Source of the DNA: DASXKD01 sp963806145
GTDB lineage: Bacteria; Actinomycetota; Actinomycetes; Streptosporangiales; Streptosporangiaceae
Reading direction: 5' to 3'
NCBI GenBank assembly: GCA_963806145.1
Contig: CAWDXD010000014.1
Span: 26,472 to 90,471, forward strand
Length of the DNA stretch: 64,000 nucleotides
The position numbers and the translations under genes are program-made. The notes below the pieces were generated by a model. The model was not told the DNA's origin. It did not search any database and worked only from the letters and a program-made list of their open reading frames with translations. Position 1 is the first letter of the stretch, and each line of letters opens with the position of its first letter. Shown here one piece after another: positions 1 through 10,172 of the stretch.

Positions 1-130
1 CGACGGCCTCGTCACCGTCAGCGGCGGAGCCCACGACTTCGACGTCAGGCAGGAGGCCTAGCACCATCGCCAGGCCTTCACGGACCACTCGCTGGTCGTC
101 AGCGATGAGAACACGCATCGGCTGGCTCAC
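1..130 (-). CDS. NarL/LuxR-type response regulator, N-terminal fragment cut by the window edge
   Basis: Only the first 43 residues are present; the gene continues leftward beyond base 1. The minus-strand translation begins VSQPMRVLIADDQRVVREGL and contains the paired acidic residues (LIADDQ) that bind Mg2+ in a receiver domain. The phospho-acceptor Asp and the DNA-binding domain lie outside the window. The GTG at 130-128 overlaps the TGA stop of the upstream histidine kinase as GTGA, so the two are translationally coupled; the internal ATG at 118 is an alternative start. By context this is the partner regulator of the kinase and probably controls the divergent ABC transporter (inference). Confidence 0.85.
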   Translation of the reverse strand, partial: MSQPMRVLIADDQRVVREGLAMVLGLLPDVEVVGSAADGDEAV

Positions 131-1323
131 GCCGGCACCCGCAACTCCACGCGGAAGCCGCCGCGTGTCATCGCCGTGGTGAGTTCGCCGCCGAGCAGTT
201 CGGCTCGCTCGCGCATCCCGGTCAGGCCGTAGCCGGGGCCGTCGCCGGCCGCTCGCGGCGGTTCGGAGTTCATCGCGAAGTTCTCGACCGTCAGGCGGGT
301 GCGGCGAGGCTCATAACCGAGGTGCATCTCGACCCGTTCCGGGCAGGCGTGCTTGGTGATGTTCGTCAGGGCTTCTTGCGCTACCCGGTACACCGCGAGC
401 CGGGCCTCTGACGGGAGTTCGTATGCCTGGCCGGACACCGTGAACTGGCACGGGACGCCACTGACCTCTTGGAACTGCGCGGCCAGGCTGGCCAGGCGTT
501 CGGGCCCGGGCAGTTCGTCGTCACGCAGCATCCCGATCGCCCGGCGGGCCTCTTCGAGCCCCGCTTTGCCCAGGTGGTGGGCACGCTCGATGATCCCAGG
601 CAGCCGGGGATCGTTGGGGTCTTCGGCCGCGAGCATCCGGGCGCCTTCCAGTTGGAGCATGAGCCCGGACAAGGAATGGGCGAGGACATCGTGCATCTCC
701 CTGGCAAGCCGCTGGCGTTCGGCCAGTCCAGCCGCCTGTGCGTGCGCCGTCCGGGTGCCCTCCAGCTCTATCAGGAGCCGCTCGGCTTGGTCGTTGGCCT
801 GCCCGAGCCTTCTTGCGAGCAACGTCATGCCAGGGAAGCCGACAATCGCGATGGCACTGAGCAGTGCCAAGGTCGGCGAGTCGTGGCTGACGGCCACCGC
901 AACCGCCGCCAGGCACGTGATGCCGACGATAGACAACGCGATCGGGAAGCGATCTGGCACCCGCGGGGCGAGCAGCACGAGACCCGCCAAGAGTCCGGCC
1001 AGGCCCGGCCCATCCGGTTGCAGCCTCACCAGCGCCGCCGAACTGGCCAGGAGCATTACGGCGAAGATGATGCGGACCGCCGCACGGCGATGTCGGGCCG
1101 TCAGCGCGCCCAGCGCGCCAAGCGCGAACCCGCCCACAGCGAGAACGACAGCCACGTCGCGGCCCGGAAGCCCCGGATTCCGGCCGCTGCTGAACACGGT
1201 CACTGCCACCACGACAAAGAGCGGTGGAGCGAGACGGCGCATCCACCGGTGGGTTGCCTCCTGCTGCGTCCGCGCCCTGCGCAGCGTGGCGAGGGCGACG
1301 CTGGCCGCGGGGTCTGAGCTCAT
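127..1323 (-). CDS. NarL-family sensor histidine kinase (HisKA_3 type)
   Basis: Membrane histidine kinase of 398 aa that would autophosphorylate and pass phosphate to the adjacent response regulator. About six hydrophobic segments fill residues 31-170. They are followed by a coiled region and the HisKA_3 dimerisation motif AREMHDVLAHSLSG, with the phospho-accepting His near residue 211. The ATPase part has the N-box EALTNITKH and a late GYGLTGMRERAELLGG box. There is no large extracellular sensor loop, as in kinases that sense membrane stress or drugs within the bilayer. The ATG at 1323 (MSSDPAASVA) is preferred to the longer frame back to 1509, because the extra N-terminus is low quality and crosses the 1377-1424 palindrome. 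It overlaps the regulator by 4 nt and is divergent from an efflux-type ABC operon, a common pairing. Confidence 0.88.
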   Translation of the reverse strand: MSSDPAASVALATLRRARTQQEATHRWMRRLAPPLFVVVAVTVFSSGRNPGLPGRDVAVVLAVGGFALGALGALTARHRRAAVRIIFAVMLLASSAALVRLQPDGPGLAGLLAGLVLLAPRVPDRFPIALSIVGITCLAAVAVAVSHDSPTLALLSAIAIVGFPGMTLLARRLGQANDQAERLLIELEGTRTAHAQAAGLAERQRLAREMHDVLAHSLSGLMLQLEGARMLAAEDPNDPRLPGIIERAHHLGKAGLEEARRAIGMLRDDELPGPERLASLAAQFQEVSGVPCQFTVSGQAYELPSEARLAVYRVAQEALTNITKHACPERVEMHLGYEPRRTRLTVENFAMNSEPPRAAGDGPGYGLTGMRERAELLGGELTTAMTRGGFRVELRVPA

Positions 1324-1376
1324 CTCAGCAACGTTACGGCGCGCCGGCCCGAACGGCATCACGTCCGGGGCAGAGA

Positions 1377-1424
1377 CACGGTCTAACGGTGGGTGGATAC
1401 ATCTCCACCCACCGTTAGACCGTG
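1377..1424. repeat. Perfect 21-bp inverted repeat with 6-nt loop
   Basis: The arms are 1377-1397 and 1404-1424, exact reverse complements around the loop TACATC; the inner part of the left arm reads GTCTAACGGTGGGTGGA. The repeat lies 54 bp upstream of the kinase ATG, in the divergent region between the two-component system and the ABC operon. There is no T-run on either side, so it is not a classical intrinsic terminator. It could be an operator for the response regulator or a strong mRNA 5' hairpin. Confidence 0.85.
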
Positions 1425-1624
1425 GTGGGCCGGCAAAGTTCCACCCCCGCGCCGAATACGTTCCCGCCTCCGTCATGCATGCTCTTACACCAGGACCCAG
1501 CCGGACCAAGGACCCGTGATGCTTCTTCCCACCGCCGTTGGAAGGATCCGATGACCGCCGTTATCACCTCCGTGCTATTCGCCAGACCGCCGCTGGCGCC
1601 AGCGGTAGCCGGCGGGGGGATTGG

Positions 1625-2616
<992 letters not shown>

Positions 2617-2620
<4 letters not shown>

Positions 2621-3786
2621 CAACTCTGCCCGCCCACGGCGCGCCCGCGCCGGAGCAGGCACTCCAGATGGCACCCACCGGTCATTCGCGCGACCGCCGG
2701 GGATCTCCGATTCCCACCGCCGGCATGATCGCCACCAGAGTCATGGAGCTGCGCAAACGGCGCGGCCTCATGATCGCCCTCATCGCGGTGAACATCGGGC
2801 TCCCGGCGGTCTTCCTCCTCATTCGCCTGCTCGGCCATGCGTTCGCGCCGTACGCCAACCCACCCGCCGGCGGCGACCAGATCTTCGTGGTCCTGGCAGC
2901 CGGCTTCTTGCCCACGTTCGACTTCATCGTCGCCATCACGGTGGGCTGTACGGCGGGCTCGCGCGACCTCACCGAAGGAATGTTCCGGCACCTGGTCGTG
3001 ACCGGCCGGTCCCGGCTGGCGCTGTATCTGGCCCGGATCCCCGCCGGATTGGCGATCGTCGTGCCGCTGGTCGCGATCGGTTACACGATCCTCTGCGCGG
3101 TATGCGTCTTCGCCGCACCGGCCTTCATCGATGACAATAACGTGAACATACCTCCCGGCCTGTCCCGCGCCGGCTTCGAGAACTGGGCCGGGAACCACGC
3201 CGAGCCGGTCATCTGCTTCCTTGGCAACGGGCCAGTTCCGCGGAATGTCACGTGTGCCGGCCCGCCTAGCTGGTCGAAGTCAGCAGTCACCCCCGGCCAG
3301 CCCGCGCCCGCCGCGGTGGAAGCTCTGGCCATCAAGATCGCCAAGAACAACTACCCCGGCTACACCGCGATTGTGCGCTACCCGTCGATCTCCCTCATGA
3401 TCAAGACCGGGCTGTGGATCGAGCTTGAGGCGACCGTCGGATTCATCCTCGGACTCGGGCTCGCCTCCCTGATGGGGCAAAGAACCGTCCCAGTGGTCCT
3501 GCTAATCGTGCTTCAGATGATTCTCACGCCGATCCTTTCCGTGGTTGACATCCCCCATCTACAGGACCTGCAACGCTCGTTCGTCGGACTGGCCATGGCG
3601 CGCCTGGAACCATCCGGGCTGCCGGTGGCATTCGGGGTGCCGGGGGTAGCCGGAGGCCTCGCGCGCCCCGGCGCCGCGCAATCACTGCTGCCCGAGTCGG
3701 CCACCCAGGCTGTCTGCGTCGTCATCGCCTGGCTGGCGGGCTGGACGATCCTCGGCGCATGGCGAATGACGACCAGGGACGCCTGA
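2617..3786 (+). CDS. ABC-2 type transporter permease
   Basis: Integral membrane protein of 389 aa forming the channel partner of the ATPase encoded at 1625-2620. A ~40-residue cytoplasmic N-terminus is followed by hydrophobic segments near residues 50-70, 90-115, 140-170, 285-345 and 355-385. A long polar extracytoplasmic loop around residues 170-265 contains two Cys. Such big loops occur in ABC-2 permeases of lantibiotic or drug exporters. The ATG at 2617 overlaps the ATPase stop by 4 nt. Substrate is unknown; the adjacent two-component system suggests inducible resistance. Confidence 0.85.
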
Positions 3787-3879
3787 GAACCTGCGCGACA
3801 GGCCTGCCAGCCTCGACGAGGTCCAGAACCTTTCCGCTGGAACCCGGCCGGGTATCGCGTGGGCACAATCGTGCTACGA

Positions 3880-3910
3880 GGGTTGCTAGATGGTGATCAT
3901 CCAGCAACCC
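3880..3910 (+). terminator. Hairpin downstream of the ABC operon
   Basis: A 13-bp stem (arms 3880-3892 and 3898-3910, one mismatch) closes a GTGAT loop, starting 94 bp after the permease stop. There is no downstream U-tract, so it is at best an I-shaped terminator of the kind common in GC-rich actinomycetes. It could also act in the leader of the following LuxR-family gene. Confidence 0.5.
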
Positions 3911-4020
3911 GGCCCCGGAGAACCGGGCGAACATCCCTTCCGGCCGTCGGGTGGCGAGGAACGAGTGGACCGGCGAAACCTAGAATTGTCTCGCTAGCGT
4001 CCGCAGAGGAGATTCTCTGG

Positions 4021-6775
4021 GTGCCTACGGCCCTGCTCGAGACGAAGTTGTATGTGCCGCGGCCGCGGCGTGGTCTGGTGCTGCGTCCGCGGTTGAGTGA
4101 GCGGCTGGATCGCGGGGCGGCGTCGAAGTTGGTGCTTGTCTCGGCGCCTGCTGGTTTCGGTAAGACGACGTTGCTCGGCGAGTGGCTGGCGGCGGGGCCG
4201 GCGGCGCCGGGCGGTGAGCGGCTGGCCGCGTGGCTGTCGCTGGACCGGGGTGACAACGATCCGGGGTCCTTTTGGGCCTATGTGATCGCCGCGCTGCGGG
4301 CGGTGGCGCCCGGGGTCGGCGAGGGCGCGCTGGCCTTTTTGCGGGCGCCGCAGCCGCCTGCGATCGAAGCGGTGCTGACGGCGCTGCTGAACGACCTGGC
4401 CGCGGTCGCGGGCGAGATCGTGCTGGTGCTTGATGACTACCACGTTATCGACGGGCGCGAGGTGCGGGACGGGATGGCGTTCCTGGTTGACCATGTGCCG
4501 CCGGGGCTGCATGTGGTGATCGCCAGCCGCGCCGATCCGGTGTTGCCGCTGGCGCGGTTGCGGGCGCGCGGTGAGCTGGCCGAGATCCGCGCGGCCGAGC
4601 TGCGTTTCACCGCGGCTGAGGCGGCGGCGTACCTGAACGGCATGATGGGCTTGGAGCTGACGGCGCGGGATGTGGCCGCGCTGGAGTCCCGCACCGAGGG
4701 GTGGATCGCGGCGCTGCAGCTGGCGGCGCTGTCGATGCAGGGCCGCGACGACGTGGCCGGCTTTATTTCCGGTTTCGCGGGCGATGACCGTTATGTTGTT
4801 GACTACCTGGCCGAGGAGGTGCTGGCGCGCCAGTCCGGCCGGGTCCAGGCGTTCTTGCTGGCGACCTGCATCCTGGGCCGGCTGAGCGGCCCGCTGTGTG
4901 ATGCGGTCACCGGGCAGGGCGGCGGCAAGGCGATGCTGGAGGCGCTGGACCGGGGGAACCTGTTCCTGGTCCCGCTGGATGACCGCCGCCGGTGGTATCG
5001 CTACCACCACCTGTTTGCCGACGTGCTGCAGGCGCGGCTGCTGGATGAGCAGCCCGGCCAGGTGCCGGAGCTGCACCGGCGGGCCAGCGCCTGGTATGAG
5101 CAGAACGGCGACCGGTCCGAGGCCGTCCGCCACGCGCTGGCCGCCGGAGACTTCGGGCGGGCGGCGGACCTGGTCGAGCTGGCGATCCCCGCCATCCGCC
5201 GACCAGGCAGGAGGCCAAGCTCCGTGGCTGGCTCGAGGAGCTCCCCGACGACGTGGTCCGGGTCAGGCCGGTGCTCAGCGTTTACTTTGCCGGGGCATTG
5301 CTGACAGACGGCGAGCTCGAGGGAGTCGAGGGCCGACTGCGGGATGCTGAGCGGTGGCTGGAGCCAGCGACAGGCGACTGTGAGGAGCCCCAGGTCCCTT
5401 CGGCGGAGATGGTCGTCGCTGACGAGGAGGAATACCGCCGTCTCCCTGCGATGATCGAGATGTACCGCGCCGGACAGGCTCTGGCCCGGGGCGACGCAGC
5501 CGGCACTGTCAGGCACGCCCAGCGGGCGATCGAGCTTGCGCTTGACGACGACCACCTTTGCCGCGCTTCGGCAGCGGGGCTGCTGGGGCTCGTGTACTGG
5601 GGCAGCGGGGATCTGGAGGCCGGGCATCGGGCCTACTCCGCCTGCGTGGAGGGCCTGAGGCGGGCCGGGTTCGTCGCTGACATCCTGGGCTGTTCGATCG
5701 CGCTAGCCGACATCCGGGTCACGCAAGGTCGCCTCGGCGAGGCACTGCGCACCTACGAGCAGGCATTGCAGGTCGCAGGTGAGCAAGAGGGGTCAGTCCT
5801 GCGGGGAACCGCAGACATGTACGTCGGGATGAGCGAGGTCCACCTCGAGCGCGGCGACTTGGATGTCGCCACAGAGCACCTGCTGCGCAGCCAGGAACTG
5901 GGCGAGCATACCGGGCTGCCGCAGAACCGTTACCGCTGGCGGGTTGCGATGGCCCGGGTACGGGAGGCTGAAGGAGATCCGGGCGGCGCACTCGACCTGC
6001 TCAACGAGGCGGAGCGCCTGTACACGGGCGACTTTTTCCCGAATGTGCGGCCGGTCCCGGCGTTGAGGGCACGGCTGCTGGTCGCGCAAGGAGGCTTGGG
6101 TGAGGCCCTCGGCTGGGCGCGCGAACAAGGTCTGTCCGTCGATGACGACCTGTCCTACCTGCGCGAGTTCGAGCACATCACCTTGGCCAGGGTGCTCGTG
6201 GCACAGCACACGACGGGGCGTGCAGAGCGCTCCCTCCGCGATGCGACCCGGCTCCTGGAGCGCCTGCTTGCAGCGGCGGAAGAGGGGGAAGGACGGGACG
6301 CGTCATCGAGATCCTGCTGTTGCGGGCGCTTGCGCACCAGACGCTCGGGGACATCCCGGCCGCGCTTGCCTCCCTGGAACGCGCGGTAACGCTGGCCGAG
6401 CCAGAGGGCTACGTCCGGGTCTTCGTGGATGAGGGCCCGCCGATGGCTGCTCTGCTGCAAGCGGTCGCGAAGCAGGGGATCGCACGGAACTATGTCCGCC
6501 GGCTCCTGGCCGCCGTGACCGGGACCGGCCACGGCGGCCCCGTCAAACAGGCCTTGATCGACCCGCTCAGCGAACGCGAGCTCGACGTCCTCCGGCTGCT
6601 CGGAAGCGAGCTGGGCGGCCCGGCCATCGCCCGCGAGCTCACGGTGTCCCTGAACACCATGCGGACGCACACCAAGAACATCTACGCCAAGCTCGGCGTG
6701 ACCAACCGCCGGGCAGCGGTCCGCCGGGCCGCGGACCTCGACCTGCTGTCGCGGGCCCGCAACCGGCAATCCTGA
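4021..6775 (+). pseudogene. MalT/LAL-type LuxR family regulator, interrupted by two frameshifts
   Basis: The combined length (about 918 aa) equals an intact large ATP-binding LuxR regulator. An N-terminal STAND ATPase has Walker A APAGFGKTTLL and Walker B IVLVLDDYHVI. A TPR-like middle region and a C-terminal LuxR HTH (SERELDVLRLLGSELGGPAIA, NTMRTHTKNIYAKLGV) follow. Frame 1 is read to about 5205, where homology jumps to frame 3 (RQEAKLRGWLEELPDDVVR). It jumps again near 6290 to frame 2 (RVIEILLLRALAHQTLGD). Each shift is explained by loss of one base. The GTG at 4021 is favoured by AGAGGAG at 4005-4011 and by the family start VPTALLETKLYVPRP. Either a decayed gene or assembly errors; the flanking protein sequence is otherwise fully conserved-looking. 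Confidence 0.8.
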
Positions 6776-6981
6776 CCCTGTCGTCCTTTGCTATGTTCGT
6801 CCGCGGGTGGCGAGTTCACTGACCTGCCGGAAAGACGCCATTGACACGCGGGTGCCGGATGCGCTGGGGTTCGTATGGTGAACTCCCGTGCGATGCCGGG
6901 TTTTGGGGGCGGCACGGGCGCAACAGGCCCCGCTCCGGCCCCGAGGGCCGCCGGGACGCCCAGCCAAGAGAGGAACCACAT

Positions 6982-7794
6982 ATGAGCACGTGGAACGCCA
7001 TGACCTACGAGGGGAAAGACACCATCCTCCAGGTCGTTCGCGATGAGGCGGAACGCATGTTCGCGATGGCCGAGGCGCCTGGCGCCTGGGAAGCTCCCAC
7101 CGCGTGTACCGAGTGGCAGGTCCGCGACATCATCGGCCACATCGTGGACACCACGGAGGGCTACTTCAAGGCATTCGAGACCGCGCGGGCGGGCGGCACC
7201 GCCGAGTCGTACGGGCTGCCCGTCATGCACGAGCTGGCCGGCGACGGGGGCCGGGCCTTCCGGGACCATTCACAGGCCGAGATGATCAGCCGGGTCCGCA
7301 ACGACCTCGACAAGATGATGGGCATCCTGGAGCCCCTCACCGAGGAGGAGTGGGGCGGCCTCATGGTGACGCACGCCTACATGGGCCCGGTCCCCGCTTT
7401 CGTCTACGCCGGCGGCCAGCTGATGGACTACGGGGTGCACTCCTGGGACATCCGTGAGGGCGTCGGGCGCGCGCACGCGCTGTCCGCCGACGCGGCCGAC
7501 CTGCTGGTGCCGTTCATGTTCATCATCTGGCAGTCCACCATCCGGGCCAGCGCCGACCTCAGCCCGTTCACCATCGGCGTCACCGTCACCGGCCGCAACG
7601 CGGGCAGCTACCGGGTCAGCATCTCCGACCAGGGGCTCGCCTATGAGCCCGGCGAGGTCAGCGACCTGCCGGCCGTGCTCGAATTCGACGCGGGCGGCCT
7701 GGTGCTCACCGCATTCGGCCGGATCAACGGCGGCAACGCCTATGGTGACCAGGCACTGGCCGAGCGATTCCTGAACCTCTTCTACCGGATCTGA
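6982..7794 (+). CDS. Maleylpyruvate isomerase-type, mycothiol-dependent/DinB-fold protein
   Basis: Soluble 270-aa protein. Residues ~35-60 match the MDMPI N-terminal motif (ACTEWQVRDIIGHIVDTTEG), where the His belongs to the metal-binding DinB-like bundle. The C-terminal half resembles the SCP2-like domain often fused in actinobacterial members. Proteins of this type are predicted mycothiol S-transferases or isomerases; the substrate of this one cannot be read from sequence. The ATG at 6982 has AGAGAGG upstream (6967-6973), while an in-frame extension to 6841 is unlikely. It is monocistronic, convergent with the acyl-CoA ligase gene. Confidence 0.75.
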   Translation: MSTWNAMTYEGKDTILQVVRDEAERMFAMAEAPGAWEAPTACTEWQVRDIIGHIVDTTEGYFKAFETARAGGTAESYGLPVMHELAGDGGRAFRDHSQAEMISRVRNDLDKMMGILEPLTEEEWGGLMVTHAYMGPVPAFVYAGGQLMDYGVHSWDIREGVGRAHALSADAADLLVPFMFIIWQSTIRASADLSPFTIGVTVTGRNAGSYRVSISDQGLAYEPGEVSDLPAVLEFDAGGLVLTAFGRINGGNAYGDQALAERFLNLFYRI

Positions 7795-7914
7795 CCTGAT
7801 AACGGGCGCCGTCACCGGGCACCGGCAAGCGCCCGCCGACACGGGACACTCCCGGATCCGGATGACGGCGCCCATGGCACGCAACGGCCTGCGCGCGGAA
7901 GGGGCGCGGCGCGG

Positions 7915-9477
7915 TCAGGCGCCGTCTGCCTCCGCGTCCCACTCGCCCGGCGGGTGCCCCTGGGGCAGCCTGTGCTTGGCCACCCGCGCGGTCGGGGTGC
8001 GCGGCAGGTCCTCGATGGCCTGCCAGTAGCGGGGCACCTTGTAGGAGGCGAGCAGCGTCGCGGCATGCGCCCGCAGCGCGGCGAAGTCCAGGCCGGTGCC
8101 GGGCGCGGCCACCACGAACGCCTTGACCTCCTCCTCCGACAGCTCCGACGGCACCCCCACCACCGCCGCCTCCAGTACCGACGGGTGGCTCATCAGCGCC
8201 TCTTCGACCTCGGCGGGGGAGAGGTTCTCGCCGCGGCGGCGCAGCACCTCCTTCTTGCGCGCCACGAACGTGTACGTGCCGTCGTCATTGCGGGTCACCA
8301 GGTCGCCGGTGTGCAGCCAGCCGTCGGCCGTGATCGCCTCGGCCGTCTCGGCCGGCATGCCCCAGTACCCGGGCGTGACCACCGGGTTGCGCAGCAACAG
8401 TTCGCCGGTCTCGCCGGACGGAAGGACCTCGCCGTCCGGGCCGATCACCGTTGCCTCGTTGACCACCCCGAGCGCGGGATGCTGGCGGGGCGTGCCCAGC
8501 GTGCCGTAGGGCCTGGTGCCGTGCGGCCAGATCAGCCCGTACGGGCTCTCGGACATGGCATAACCCACGACGATGCGCAGGCCGAACCGCTGCTCCATCT
8601 CCTCCTGGCGCTCCCTGGCCGGGGCCGGCCCGGTGTAGCAAAGCCGCAGTGGCGTGTCCGCGTCCCCGGGCCTGGGCTCTTGGCGCATCAGGATCTCCAG
8701 CATGGCCCCGATCGCGTTGAACTCGGTCGCGCCGTGCCGCCGGGCCGAGTCAAGGAAGGTGCTTGCGGAGAACCGGGGGAGCAGTATCAGCCCGGCCCCG
8801 CAGGCGAGCGAGCCCATCACCGAGTACGCGGGGGCGTTGATGTGGAACAGCGGCAGCGAGGTCATCAGCCGGTCCGCCGCCGTCAGCTCCATCCAGTACG
8901 GGAACCCCTCCCCGGCCATCGCGTACGCCCGGTGGGTCTGCATGACCAGCTTGGACCGGCCGGTGGTGCCCGACGTGGGGATGAGGACGGCGACGTCGGC
9001 GTGGCCGACGGGCGGGACCGGCGGCGGCCCGGCGGCGGGCGCCGCAAGGCTGTCCCAGCCCTTGGTCAGTTCCTCCGCGTCGAGCACGCCGAGGGGCGGC
9101 AGGCCGGTGATCCCCGCCTCGGCGGCCAGCGGCATGAGCCCGGCATCGGTGATGATCGCCCGGGGCGCCGTCTGGTGGGCCAGCCCGGCCAGTTCGGCCG
9201 GTGCGCTGCGCGGGTTGGCGGACACGGTCACCGCGCCGGACCAGGCGAGCGCCAGCCAGCACAACAGGTAGGGCGCGGTCGTCCTGGCGGTGACCAGGAC
9301 GTGGTCGCCGTGCCGCACCCCGGCGTCGTGCAGTGCCGCGGCGGTGGCGGCGACCTGGGCGGCGGCGGCGCCGAAGGTCATCGTGCCCTCGTCGGCCCGG
9401 ATCCAGGTGCCGTCCGGATCCCGGCGCGCCGCGTCGGCCAGGACCTGGGGAATCGTCCGGTAAGCCGCGTCGTCCAT
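7915..9477 (-). CDS. Class I adenylate-forming acyl-CoA synthetase/ligase
   Basis: A 520-aa AMP-binding enzyme that should activate a carboxylic acid to its acyl-AMP and then its CoA thioester. The P-loop-like A3 motif is IPTSGTTGRSKLVMQTH, and the adenine-binding region is VVGYAMSESPYGL. The A7 motif WLHTGDLVTRNDDGTY is followed by the hinge and A8 RKKEVLRRRGENLSPAEVEEAL. A short C-terminal domain carries the A10 lysine region. The ATG at 9477 overlaps the TetR gene's TAA by one base (TAATG), so the two are cotranscribed. With the Liv-type importer just upstream on the same strand, a role in activating an imported organic acid is a reasonable inference. Confidence 0.87.
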   Translation of the reverse strand: MDDAAYRTIPQVLADAARRDPDGTWIRADEGTMTFGAAAAQVAATAAALHDAGVRHGDHVLVTARTTAPYLLCWLALAWSGAVTVSANPRSAPAELAGLAHQTAPRAIITDAGLMPLAAEAGITGLPPLGVLDAEELTKGWDSLAAPAAGPPPVPPVGHADVAVLIPTSGTTGRSKLVMQTHRAYAMAGEGFPYWMELTAADRLMTSLPLFHINAPAYSVMGSLACGAGLILLPRFSASTFLDSARRHGATEFNAIGAMLEILMRQEPRPGDADTPLRLCYTGPAPARERQEEMEQRFGLRIVVGYAMSESPYGLIWPHGTRPYGTLGTPRQHPALGVVNEATVIGPDGEVLPSGETGELLLRNPVVTPGYWGMPAETAEAITADGWLHTGDLVTRNDDGTYTFVARKKEVLRRRGENLSPAEVEEALMSHPSVLEAAVVGVPSELSEEEVKAFVVAAPGTGLDFAALRAHAATLLASYKVPRYWQAIEDLPRTPTARVAKHRLPQGHPPGEWDAEADGA

Positions 9478-10103
9478 TACTGAGACGATACGGGGTGCGG
9501 CGGCGGGAGGCCGCGCCGCAGCACCTCGAGCACGTCGTCGAGCACGTCGTCGGGCACCTGCCCGCCGGCCGTCCAGTCGGCCCACCGCATCCCGATGAAG
9601 TTGCCGATCCCGGTGTACACGTACGCGATCACCTCGGGGTCATACCGTGCGTCCACCTCGCGGTTCAACTGGGCCTGGCGGACCCCGCGGGCGTAGCCCC
9701 GGGTGAGGTGCTCGTAGTACTCGCGGAACACCGTGGGCGCCACGAACTCCGCCTCGCGGACGATCCGGTCGATCCATGGCCGCTGCGACAGCAGCGTGAA
9801 GAAGGCGCGGAAGCTTGCCCGCTCCTGGTCCCGCTGGTGCGCCCCGGCCGTCTCGAGCGCGGCCCTGATGGCCTTGCGCAGGTCCTCGTTGATCTGCCGG
9901 ACGACCGCGGTGAAGATCGCCGCCTTGGAGTCGAAGTGGGCGTAGAAACTGCCCGTGGCGATGCCGGCCCTGGCGCAGATGTCCGCCACGGTCGTCCGCC
10001 AGTAACTGCGCTCCCCGAACAGCTCCTCTGCTGCCCGGAGCAGCCGTTGCGAGGGCGGTACCTCGGGGCCCGGCGCGCCCCGCCGGTTGGCTGCCAGAGT
10101 CAC
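9477..10103 (-). CDS. TetR family transcriptional regulator
   Basis: Repressor-type protein of 208 aa. The N-terminal HTH covers residues ~20-66 (RLLRAAEELFGERSYWRTTV, DICARAGIATGSFYAHFDSK), followed by an all-helical ligand domain. It is the first gene of a two-gene unit with the acyl-CoA ligase (TAATG overlap), so a CoA-ester or the free acid is the likely effector (inference). A 13-bp inverted repeat terminator separates it from the Liv operon upstream. Confidence 0.88.
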   Translation of the reverse strand: MTLAANRRGAPGPEVPPSQRLLRAAEELFGERSYWRTTVADICARAGIATGSFYAHFDSKAAIFTAVVRQINEDLRKAIRAALETAGAHQRDQERASFRAFFTLLSQRPWIDRIVREAEFVAPTVFREYYEHLTRGYARGVRQAQLNREVDARYDPEVIAYVYTGIGNFIGMRWADWTAGGQVPDDVLDDVLEVLRRGLPPPHPVSSQ

Positions 10104-10128
10104 ACCACCTACCCCCGTTCGGGCGCTT

Positions 10129-10160
10129 GCCCGCCCGTGCCAGGGTCGGCACGGGCGGGC
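10129..10160 (-). terminator. Intrinsic-type hairpin ending the liv operon
   Basis: Perfect 13-bp inverted repeat: arms 10129-10141 (GCCCGCCCGTGCC) and 10148-10160 around a 6-nt loop. It lies just downstream of the substrate-binding protein stop and just before the TetR start on the same strand. There is no U-tract. Confidence 0.65.
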
Positions 10161-10172
10161 ACAGCTTGAAGA

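Noticed and set aside
6841..6846. TTGACA before the maleylpyruvate isomerase-type gene as a -35 box
   Set aside because: No acceptable -10 hexamer occurs 16-19 bp downstream; the only TAnnnT-like element (6874-6879) is too far away.
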